A DNA stretch of 21,394 nucleotides from Mariprofundus sp. (GTDB taxonomy: Bacteria > Pseudomonadota > Zetaproteobacteria > Mariprofundales > Mariprofundaceae). The translations under genes were made by a program, and so were the position numbers. The DNA lies in contig WFUI01000135.1 of the NCBI GenBank assembly GCA_015485035.1, forward strand, positions 1-21,394. Direction: 5' to 3'. Positions 7,309-13,720 of this stretch are shown piece by piece. The number at the start of each line of letters is the position of its first letter. The stretch's first letter is position 1. Under the pieces are notes generated by a model, which had not been told where the DNA came from, did no database searches, and saw only the letters and a program-made list of their open reading frames with translations.

Positions 7309-7971
7309 ATGGCATTTTATGATGAGTTAATTGCAGCGACGGAAAATGAACGCAATGATTTATTGGCTATTCCGTTTATTCGTATGGGAGCCGGTGGTGA
7401 ATTATCACTTGAGAGCTATCTGGCATTTCTGGGGCAGGCCTATCATCATGTAAAACATACAGTGCCGCTTTTGATGGCGACCGGCGGCCGTTTGCCTGAG
7501 CGCCTGGAGTGGTTGCGCGAGGCCATCGGTGAATACATTGAAGAAGAAATGGGCCACCAGGAATGGATTTTGAATGACATCGAGGCATGTGGTGCAGATA
7601 AGGAAGCTGTTCGTCATGCAACACCGATGCCGGCTACAGAGCTGATGGTCGCATATGCCTACGATACGATTCATCGCAACAATCCTGCCGGTTTTTTTGG
7701 CATGGTACTTGTGCTCGAGGGCACCAGCGTCGCGCTGGCAACAAATGCTGCTGGTAATATTGAACAGAGTCTTGGTCTGCCGAAAACTGCATTCTCTTAT
7801 CTGAATTCGCATGGTTCACTGGATGTCGGGCATGTCGATTTTTATGAAAAGCTGATGAATAAGCTGGATGAAGAAGCGGATAAACAGGCAGTAATTCATT
7901 GTGCTAAAATGTTTTACAAGCTGTATGGTGATATTTTTCGCAGTCTGCCGGTAATTCAGGCAAAGGGGTAA
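7309..7971 (+). CDS. Heme-oxygenase-like diiron oxidase (HDO, TenA/PqqC/UndA-like fold)
   Basis: A 220-residue all-helical protein of the iron-containing redox enzyme family. Putative diiron ligands are all present: Glu80 and His83 (ExxH in EEEMGHQEW), Glu137 (LEGTS), and His168, Asp172 and His175 (HGSLDVGH, an HxxxDxxH pattern). That set matches the HDO arrangement known from UndA (fatty acid to 1-alkene), CADD and SznF (N-oxygenation), and differs from thiaminase TenA. The reaction is therefore O2-dependent oxidation of a bound substrate, chemistry unknown. The start ATG 7309 lies directly after the ANL stop (TGA 7306-7308), with SD AAGGAG at 7297-7302. The gene sits between an acyl-activating enzyme and a dehydrogenase, which favours an acyl or amine substrate. 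A TenA- or PqqC-like non-metal role cannot be excluded. Confidence 0.8.
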   Translation: MAFYDELIAATENERNDLLAIPFIRMGAGGELSLESYLAFLGQAYHHVKHTVPLLMATGGRLPERLEWLREAIGEYIEEEMGHQEWILNDIEACGADKEAVRHATPMPATELMVAYAYDTIHRNNPAGFFGMVLVLEGTSVALATNAAGNIEQSLGLPKTAFSYLNSHGSLDVGHVDFYEKLMNKLDEEADKQAVIHCAKMFYKLYGDIFRSLPVIQAKG

Positions 7972-7975
7972 GTGC

Positions 7976-8764
7976 ATGGAAGTCAAAAATAAACGTGTTA
8001 TTCTCACGGGGGCTGCCGGTGGTATGGGAAGAATTCTGGCTGCAGCATTGCACGCAAAAGGTGCAATGCTGGCATTGGTGGATGCAAACGCCGAAACACT
8101 GCATCAGGTAGCAGCGGAGCTGAAAGGCGCGCATCCGGTAGCTGGAGACCTTTCGTCTGCAGAGGGTTGCCGGATTGTTGTGGAAGAATGCAGTGAATTG
8201 CTTGGTGGAGTTGATTTATTGATCAATCTGGCCGGAATCAACAGCTTTTCTGCCTTTGAGGATGAGAATCCGGATAAACTGGAACTGATGATGCGGGTAA
8301 ATTTGCTGGCACCAATGTGGCTGGCACGGGAAATTTTACCATCCATGCAGGCGCAAAATTCAGGACGGATTGTGAATGTCGGCTCGATTTTCGGATCGAT
8401 CGGTTTTGCTTATTTCACGGCCTATTCAACCACAAAATTCGGGCTGCGCGGATTTTCCGAAGCCCTGCGTCGTGAATTGGCGGATACCAATGTCAAGGTA
8501 ACATATATCGCACCCCGTGCAGTAAAAACACCAATGAACAACGATGTGATCATGCAAATGGGCGAAGCGACAAATATGAATATGGATGCGCCCGAAGAGG
8601 TGGTAAAGAAAATCATTGCAGCCATCAATAACGATCGTAAGGATATCTATTTCGGTTTTCCGGAAGCGTTATTTGTACGCATCAATGTGATGTTTCCGCG
8701 CCTTGTCGACAAGGCGCTGGCCGCACAGAATCGAATCGCACGCAAGTTTGCAAAAAATCAATAA
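7976..8764 (+). CDS. Short-chain dehydrogenase/reductase, classical SDR
   Basis: A 262-residue classical SDR. The cofactor loop is TGAAGGMG (11-18), with Asp36 after the second strand (LALVDAN), indicating a preference for NAD(H). The NxAG-type element reads NLAG (84-87). The catalytic tetrad is present: Asn109, Ser137, Tyr150 and Lys154 (YSTTK). The C-terminus (FPEALFVRINVMFPRLVDKAL) is a hydrophobic tail seen in several SDRs acting on lipid-like or membrane-bound substrates; that role is inferred. It oxidises an alcohol or reduces a ketone or aldehyde, fitting a step next to the diiron oxidase. SD AAGGGG at 7963-7968 precedes ATG 7976, 4 nt after the oxidase stop. The substrate is unknown. 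Confidence 0.88.
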   Translation: MEVKNKRVILTGAAGGMGRILAAALHAKGAMLALVDANAETLHQVAAELKGAHPVAGDLSSAEGCRIVVEECSELLGGVDLLINLAGINSFSAFEDENPDKLELMMRVNLLAPMWLAREILPSMQAQNSGRIVNVGSIFGSIGFAYFTAYSTTKFGLRGFSEALRRELADTNVKVTYIAPRAVKTPMNNDVIMQMGEATNMNMDAPEEVVKKIIAAINNDRKDIYFGFPEALFVRINVMFPRLVDKALAAQNRIARKFAKNQ

Positions 8765-8777
8765 AGGAGAAACAGAA

Positions 8778-9440
8778 ATGAAGATGATCAAATGGATGAT
8801 AGCCACTGTGATGGTGACCGGCTTGCTGGCGTCCTCTGCCTGGGCCGAAGCTGTCGATGATGCTGTTTTGAGTCTGCAACATGAATGGGCAATTGCAAAC
8901 TACAAGACTGCCGATGATCAGAAAGAGGCAACCTTTAAAGCACTGGTTGATAAAGCTGAGGCACTGAGTGCTAAATATCCGGATCGTGCTGAACCAAAAA
9001 TATGGGAGGCGATCATTCGTGCCGGCTATGCCGGTGCCATGGGGGGCATGAGTTCCATGTTCAATGCCATGCCGCAAATGGAGAAGGGTCGTGATCTGTT
9101 GCTGGCAGCAGAAAAGATCGATGCGACTGCCATGCACGGCTCTGTTTATACCACGCTGGGTAGTTTCTATTATATGGTACCCGGTGGTTTTATTGGCTTT
9201 GGCGATGATGATAAAGCGCTGGAATATCTGACCAAAGCACTCGCTGTTGCCCCGGATGATATGGATGCCAATTATTTTATGGGTGACTACTGGCTGGAAC
9301 AACATGAGTACAAAAAAGCCATTCCCTATCTGCAAAAAGTGATTGATCTGCCGGCTGTTGCCAATCGTCCGGTATATTCGGCCGGTCGCAAGGCCGAAGC
9401 CGAAGCCAAACTCAGGAAAGCCAAAAAGCACGTTCGCTGA
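8778..9440 (+). CDS. Exported TPR-like protein
   Basis: A 220-residue secreted protein. Residues 1-23 form a classic Sec signal (basic MKMIKW, hydrophobic core, AWA before Glu24), so it is periplasmic or surface-associated. Residues about 70-190 carry TPR-like helices: a GSVYTTLGSFYYMVPGG segment, then DDKALEYLTKALAVAPDDMDANYFMGDYWL and EYKKAIPYLQKVI, with the alternating small/aromatic spacing of tetratricopeptides. The GFIGFGDDDKALEYL portion recalls TatT-like TRAP-associated TPR proteins (weak resemblance). The C-terminus is lysine-rich. SD AAGGAGA (8764-8770) precedes ATG 8778, which starts the signal peptide; longer in-frame starts lack an SD. It closes the operon, followed by a strong terminator, and may scaffold or sense the pathway product in the periplasm. 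Confidence 0.8.
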   Translation: MKMIKWMIATVMVTGLLASSAWAEAVDDAVLSLQHEWAIANYKTADDQKEATFKALVDKAEALSAKYPDRAEPKIWEAIIRAGYAGAMGGMSSMFNAMPQMEKGRDLLLAAEKIDATAMHGSVYTTLGSFYYMVPGGFIGFGDDDKALEYLTKALAVAPDDMDANYFMGDYWLEQHEYKKAIPYLQKVIDLPAVANRPVYSAGRKAEAEAKLRKAKKHVR

Positions 9441-9455
9441 TTCTTCTTCTGCAAC

Positions 9456-9490
9456 AAAGCGACCGACTGCACACGCAGCCGGTCGCTTTT
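9456..9490 (+). terminator. Strong intrinsic terminator after the TPR gene
   Basis: AAAGCGACCG (9456-9465) pairs with CGGTCGCTTT (9480-9489), and after one A/C mismatch CTGC pairs with GCAG around an ACAC loop. A U-tract (TTTT, 9487-9490) follows on the + strand, and the mirrored A's allow weaker termination of opposite-strand transcripts. It ends the region 2 operon. Confidence 0.88.
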
Positions 9491-9847
9491 GGTTTCTCCG
9501 GGGGGGATCTATTGCCACTCTGGCAAAAAACAGCCCGCCCAGGTAAAAAATGTTATTTTGATTCCGTATACACAACAGTTCAGGTAGCATGATAGAATGC
9601 CATCATGCATGTATTTGTGACATAAAATAAAGTACTTACGGTCCTTATTTAATGTTCCCCATTATGTGTTTTTCTGTCGGTGGCCTGCACGCAGGCATTG
9701 AATAAACCAGCACTTCCTTAGTCCCAGTCCTGTTTTTTTGTTCATGTCCAATTTATATGCGAAGCAAGATCAGGCTCGGACCAGTGCTGCAGGCCATTAG
9801 TTTCCAGACGGGAATTACGCATAACGGGCAACAAAGTTGAGCCTCTC
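9491..9847. other. Non-coding stretch without recognised genes
   Basis: Between the terminator and the next promoter I find no convincing gene on either strand. The only structure noted is a hairpin at 9683-9696 (GCCTGC and GCAGGC with a 2-nt centre, or a 5-bp stem with a CACG loop), with no T-run after it. TAGAAT at 9593-9598 resembles a -10 box but has no -35 at normal spacing. A small RNA or a long leader is possible but unsupported. Confidence 0.5.
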
Positions 9848-9856
9848 TGCTATACT
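9848..9856 (+). promoter_or_regulatory. Extended -10 promoter candidate for the DUF4442-NMO-FadD operon
   Basis: TGCTATACT gives an extended -10 (TGn plus TATACT, 5 of 6 to consensus) 44 nt before ATG 9900. No good -35 is found, which extended -10 promoters can tolerate. It is the best placed promoter before region 3. Confidence 0.45.
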
Positions 9857-9899
9857 GTGAAGATCGTAGCGATTTGATGTGGTGACAGCAGGGTGTGTG

Positions 9900-10385
9900 A
9901 TGACAGAAAGTGTTGAAGGGCGGGTATTAAGCCTGTGGCAGCGATGGGGAAAAACGGCTTTCGGTCGCAGGCTCTACAGCCTGATGCTGGGTCGGATGGC
10001 ACCTTATTCCGGCTCCATACACCCGCTGGTGTTACGACTCGAACGTGGTGATGTATGCATAGAATTGCGGGACCGGCATGCTTTGAGAAATCACCTGCAT
10101 TCCATCCACGCTATTGCGCTGGCTAATCTGGGTGAACTGGCAAGCGGTCTGGCCATGCTTTCAATGCTGCCGGACAATGTAAAAGCCATCGTGATTCGAC
10201 TGGAAATTGAATACCTGAAAAAAGCGCGCGGCCAACTGCAGGCCATAGGACGGGCCGATTCTCCCGGAATGATTACAGAACCCGTCACACACATGGTATA
10301 TGCGGAAATCAGCGATGCAGCCGGAGATGTAGTGGCGCGCCTGAACGTTCACTGGCAACTCAGGCCGAAGGATACACTTGGATGA
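9900..10385 (+). CDS. DUF4442 hotdog-fold protein, putative acyl-CoA thioesterase
   Basis: A 161-residue single-domain protein resembling DUF4442, a branch of the hotdog thioesterase fold (PaaI/YbgC relatives). Its core is YSGSIHPLVLRLERGDVCIEL (36-56), followed by the most conserved piece, RNHLHSIHAIALANLGELA (63-81), with Asn64, His65 and His70, then VKAIVIRLEIEYLKKARG. Such proteins typically hydrolyse acyl-CoA thioesters, though DUF4442 itself is largely uncharacterised. The neighbouring FadD ligase makes acyl-CoA, so this enzyme may reverse or balance that step. ATG 9900 is preferred (AGGG at 9890-9893); an in-frame GTG at 9879 would add seven residues. It overlaps the next gene as ATGA. 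Confidence 0.7.
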   Translation: MTESVEGRVLSLWQRWGKTAFGRRLYSLMLGRMAPYSGSIHPLVLRLERGDVCIELRDRHALRNHLHSIHAIALANLGELASGLAMLSMLPDNVKAIVIRLEIEYLKKARGQLQAIGRADSPGMITEPVTHMVYAEISDAAGDVVARLNVHWQLRPKDTLG

Positions 10386-11386
10386 ATGCTGCAGGCTTTG
10401 AAACACCATTTACCAGACAGGCACATGTGGAGGTGCCGCTGATTTGCGGGCCGATGTATCCATGCTCCAATCCTGAACTGGTGGCAGCAGTTTCCGGCGC
10501 GGGCGGTCTGGGCATCGTGCAGCCGGTGTCACTCACGTTTGTATACGGCCATGATTTCCGCCAAGGCTTGCGTCTGATCCGGCAGCAAACTTCCAGACCT
10601 GTCGGCATGAATGCCCTGATTGAAAAGTCATCGCGGCGTTATCAGGAGCGCATGCAGGAATGGGTGAACATTGCCCTGGAGGAAGGGGTTCGTTTTTTTA
10701 TCACATCGCTGGGGAATCCGCGCTGGGTGGTAGAGCGGGTGGCCGAATATGGTGGTATCGTTTATCACGATGCGACTGAGCGGAAGTGGGCGATGAAAGC
10801 GCTGGATGCCGGTGTGGATGGTTTGATTGCCGTTAATAACCGGGCAGGCGGTCATGCAGGTCGCCTCTCCGCTGAGCAGTTGCTTGATGAACTGGGTGAT
10901 CTGAATCTTCCCCTGATATGTGCCGGTGGGATCGGCGATGAGAACCAGTTTGTTGAGGCGATGCGAATGGGCTATGCCGGATGTCAGTTAGGGACGCGTT
11001 TTATCGCTACCGACGAGTGCCGGGCGGCAGCACCTTACAAACAGGCTATTATTGAGGCACAGGAGCAGGATATTGTATTGAGTGAACGTATCACCGGTGT
11101 GCCTGTCTCCCTGATCAATACGCCGCATGTGTCTGCCATGGGGCTGAAGGTCGGGCCGCTGGCAAGGCGGATGCTGCGTGGTAACAGAAGCAAACACTGG
11201 CTGCGTATGTTGTATACGCTTCGTTCAGCCTTTCAGTTGCGCCGTGCTTCATTGAATGAGGATGGCGAACGGGAATTCTGGCAGGCCGGCAAGAGCGTGG
11301 CGGGTATTCATCAGGTGGAGCCGGCCGGTGAGATTGTGCGGCGATTCCATGCAGCACTGTTGCAGAAGTACGGCAGGGAGGGGTAA
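10382..11386 (+). CDS. Nitronate monooxygenase (2-nitropropane dioxygenase) family FMN protein
   Basis: A 334-residue TIM-barrel flavoprotein. The family marks are the N-terminal PLICGPMYPCSNPELVAAVS (phosphate/FMN loop), NRAGGHAG (153-160, with the candidate catalytic base His158), ICAGGIGD (179-186), and GCQLGTRFIATDEC (200-213), which holds the FMN phosphate. Nitronate monooxygenases oxidise alkyl nitronates to carbonyls plus nitrite; related members such as FabK are enoyl-ACP reductases, and family-level annotation does not separate these. The C-terminal third (after about 245) is longer than in compact members and carries a positively charged segment. It starts at ATG 10382 with SD AAGGAT (10368-10373). 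It overlaps fadD by one base (TAATG). The lipid-operon setting leaves a lipid substrate open. Confidence 0.82.
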   Translation: MNAAGFETPFTRQAHVEVPLICGPMYPCSNPELVAAVSGAGGLGIVQPVSLTFVYGHDFRQGLRLIRQQTSRPVGMNALIEKSSRRYQERMQEWVNIALEEGVRFFITSLGNPRWVVERVAEYGGIVYHDATERKWAMKALDAGVDGLIAVNNRAGGHAGRLSAEQLLDELGDLNLPLICAGGIGDENQFVEAMRMGYAGCQLGTRFIATDECRAAAPYKQAIIEAQEQDIVLSERITGVPVSLINTPHVSAMGLKVGPLARRMLRGNRSKHWLRMLYTLRSAFQLRRASLNEDGEREFWQAGKSVAGIHQVEPAGEIVRRFHAALLQKYGREG

Positions 11387-13065
11387 TGGATAAAATATGG
11401 TTGAAATCCTATTCACCCGGCGTACCCGAAACAGTGGATGCGAGCGAATACAGCTCAATCACAGATCTGTTCGAACAGAGCGTGGAGCGTTTTCGTCAGC
11501 GACCTGCGTATTCGAATTTCGGCCATGATCTGAGCTTTGATGACGTGGATCGGCTGACCCGTCATTTTGCTGCTTATTTAACGGGTGAGCTGAGCCTTAA
11601 AAAAGGCGACCGTATCGCCATTATGATGCCCAATGTTCTGCAGTATCCTGTTGCTCTGTTTGCAGCCCTGCGGGCAGGTCTGATCGTGGTGAATGTCAAT
11701 CCGCTCTATACAGCCCGCGAACTGGAATATCAGCTGAACGATTCCGGTGCGGTTGCCATTATTGTACTGGAGAATTTTGCCCATACACTGGCCGAAGTGG
11801 TGGACAAGACTGCCATTCGCCATGTCATCATCACTCAGGTTGGTGATTTGTTCGGCTTTCCCGCCTCATTTATCGTCAATGGGGTGATCAAGTACGTGAA
11901 AAAAATGGTGCCGGATTTTGTAATCCCGAACGCTATTCATTTGCATGATGCGCTTGCCACCGGTGCGGAACTCACCTTTAGCAGAGTGGAACAGAATCTC
12001 GATGATATTGCTTTCCTGCAATATACAGGCGGTACCACAGGGGTTTCCAAGGGCGCAATCCTGACCCATCGAAATATGGTATCTAATTTGTTACAGGCCT
12101 ATGTCTGGGCCAGCAGCGCGCTGAAAGACGGGGAAGAAGTCAGCATCACGGCGCTGCCGCTGTATCATATCTTTGCCCTGACAGCCAACGCTCTGTTTGC
12201 CATGAAGATCGGTGCCAGGAGTGTGTTGATCACCAATCCGAGGGATTTTCCCGCGTTTGTCAAAACACTGCGACAGGAACATTTTTCGATATTTGTCGGC
12301 ATCAATACCCTGTTCAATGCGTTGCTGCATACGCCGGGCTTTGAGCAGCTTGATTTTTCATCCCTGAAATTCACGCTGGGCGGGGGTATGGCCGTGCAAC
12401 GCAGTGTCGCCGAGCAGTGGAAACAGGTGACCGGTAATACCCTGATTGAAGCCTACGGCTTGACTGAAACATCGCCGGCGGTGTGTATCAACCCGGTAAA
12501 CATTCCGGCCTATACAGGCGCGATCGGTTTACCGCTTCCATCCACCGATGTATCCATTCGCAGCAAGGACGGTAAGGAAAAGGCAATCGGTGAAACGGGT
12601 GAGCTATGGGTGAAAGGGCCGCAGGTGATGCGTGGTTACTGGCAACATGATGGCGATACGCAAAAAACGCTGACGGATGGTGGCTGGCTGCATACCGGCG
12701 ATGTGGCTCGAATGGATGAGCACGGGTTTGTCTATATCGTTGACCGGCTCAAGGACATGATTCTTATGTCGGGTTTTAATGTCTACCCCAATGAGATCGA
12801 GGCTGTGATAGCTGCGCATCCCAAGGTGCTGGAGGCAGGCGTGATCGGCGTGGCTGATCCCGGATCCGGCGAGGCGGTGGTAGCAATTGTGGTCAAGGCA
12901 GACCAAACGCTGGACGAAGAAGAACTCCGGGTTTATTGCCACAAAAATATGACCGGCTATAAATGTCCAAAACATATCATCTTTGCTGATACGTTACCGA
13001 AAACCAATGTCGGCAAAATTCTACGCCGTGAATTGCGCCAGCAATACGGCGATAAAATCAAGTAG
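11386..13065 (+). CDS. fadD: Long-chain fatty acid-CoA ligase, FadD type
   Basis: A 559-residue acyl-CoA synthetase, the length of E. coli FadD (561). It activates fatty acids to acyl-CoA via acyl-AMP. Motifs: A3 TGGTTGVSKG (214-223), A5 YGLTE (357-361), A7 WLHTGDVA, the FadD-type signature GFNVYPNEIEAVI, and A10 LPKTNVGKILRREL with the catalytic Lys544 intact. Compare the ANL gene at 5821, which lacks this lysine. The start ATG 11386 lies in TAATG with SD GGGAGGGG (11376-11383), so translation is coupled to the upstream gene. It could serve beta-oxidation or feed acyl-CoA to another pathway; fadD is assigned by family and not by demonstrated role. Confidence 0.9.
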   Translation: MDKIWLKSYSPGVPETVDASEYSSITDLFEQSVERFRQRPAYSNFGHDLSFDDVDRLTRHFAAYLTGELSLKKGDRIAIMMPNVLQYPVALFAALRAGLIVVNVNPLYTARELEYQLNDSGAVAIIVLENFAHTLAEVVDKTAIRHVIITQVGDLFGFPASFIVNGVIKYVKKMVPDFVIPNAIHLHDALATGAELTFSRVEQNLDDIAFLQYTGGTTGVSKGAILTHRNMVSNLLQAYVWASSALKDGEEVSITALPLYHIFALTANALFAMKIGARSVLITNPRDFPAFVKTLRQEHFSIFVGINTLFNALLHTPGFEQLDFSSLKFTLGGGMAVQRSVAEQWKQVTGNTLIEAYGLTETSPAVCINPVNIPAYTGAIGLPLPSTDVSIRSKDGKEKAIGETGELWVKGPQVMRGYWQHDGDTQKTLTDGGWLHTGDVARMDEHGFVYIVDRLKDMILMSGFNVYPNEIEAVIAAHPKVLEAGVIGVADPGSGEAVVAIVVKADQTLDEEELRVYCHKNMTGYKCPKHIIFADTLPKTNVGKILRRELRQQYGDKIK

Positions 13066-13078
13066 CGAGTACGCATGA

Positions 13079-13119
13079 AGTGAATAATGAATATTATTGT
13101 TTGTTATTCATTATTCACT
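13079..13119 (+). promoter_or_regulatory. Perfect 15-bp inverted repeat before the tetR gene (operator candidate)
   Basis: AGTGAATAATGAATA (13079-13093) and TATTCATTATTCACT (13105-13119) are perfect inverted copies around an 11-nt AT-rich spacer. It sits 16 nt before the TetR start and 14 nt after the fadD stop. A TetR self-operator, a transcription end for fadD or a dispersed AT-rich repeat are all possible; no T-run follows the repeat. Confidence 0.5.
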
Positions 13120-13135
13120 CCCGCATGATTACGCC

Positions 13136-13720
13136 ATGCCAACATCGGATAAAGAAATCATCGTTGCTGCCGCCATCAAACGTTTTTCGCGTTATGGTTA
13201 TGGCAAGACCACCATGGCGGAAATTGCTGCCGATTGCGACATGAGTGTCGGAAACCTCTACCGTTTCTATAAAAACAAGGAAGATATTGCTGTTGAAGGC
13301 GCGCGGGTTTGTATGAGCGAAAAAGCCGAAGCCGGTGAACGGGCGGCAGCACAGGCAGATGCAGCTATGCAGGCGTTGCGGGATTATTGTCTGGCGCGCT
13401 TGCGTTTTTTACATCATTTTGTATCGGAAACCCCGCACATGTATGAGCTCGTCCAATTGATTGCCGATAAACACCGGGATGTGTTGCTTCATTTTGAAGA
13501 CAGGGCCGGTGAGACAATCAGGGATATCATCATGACCGGTATCGATGGCGGTGAATTCCGTGTCTGCGATGCGGCATCGGTGGCGGCTGATATATATAAT
13601 GCTACGGCCAAATATAACATGCCACTGTGTATGGATGCGCCGCTGAAACAGCTGGAAGCTGAACTGGACAGTTTGCTGGATTTGATTCAGAGCGGACTGA
13701 AAGCCGGAAAAGCATCATGA
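13136..13720 (+). CDS. TetR family transcriptional regulator
   Basis: A 194-residue TetR-family repressor. The N-terminal HTH is clear: KEIIVAAAIKRFSRYGYGKTTMAEIAADCDMSVGNLYRFYKNKEDI, with the recognition helix about residues 34-47. The ligand domain after residue 60 is helical and poorly conserved, as is normal; the ligand is unknown. ATG 13136 gives the standard TetR N-terminus. No convincing SD is seen before it, so translation may be weak; longer starts would run back into the inverted repeat. It overlaps the RND exporter gene by ATGA, a frequent arrangement where the regulator controls its own efflux pump. The dyad at 13079-13119 is the best operator candidate. Confidence 0.9.
   Translation: MPTSDKEIIVAAAIKRFSRYGYGKTTMAEIAADCDMSVGNLYRFYKNKEDIAVEGARVCMSEKAEAGERAAAQADAAMQALRDYCLARLRFLHHFVSETPHMYELVQLIADKHRDVLLHFEDRAGETIRDIIMTGIDGGEFRVCDAASVAADIYNATAKYNMPLCMDAPLKQLEAELDSLLDLIQSGLKAGKAS

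Noticed and set aside
8682..9590. 302-codon open frame on the minus strand across the TPR gene
   Set aside because: It is antisense to a gene with a signal peptide, SD and terminator, its protein has no recognisable domain, and it would read across the terminator; it is a shadow of the real gene.
13097..13135. TTG 13097 as the start of the TetR protein
   Set aside because: It lies inside the inverted repeat, lacks an SD and adds residues unlike TetR N-termini; ATG 13136 gives the standard start.
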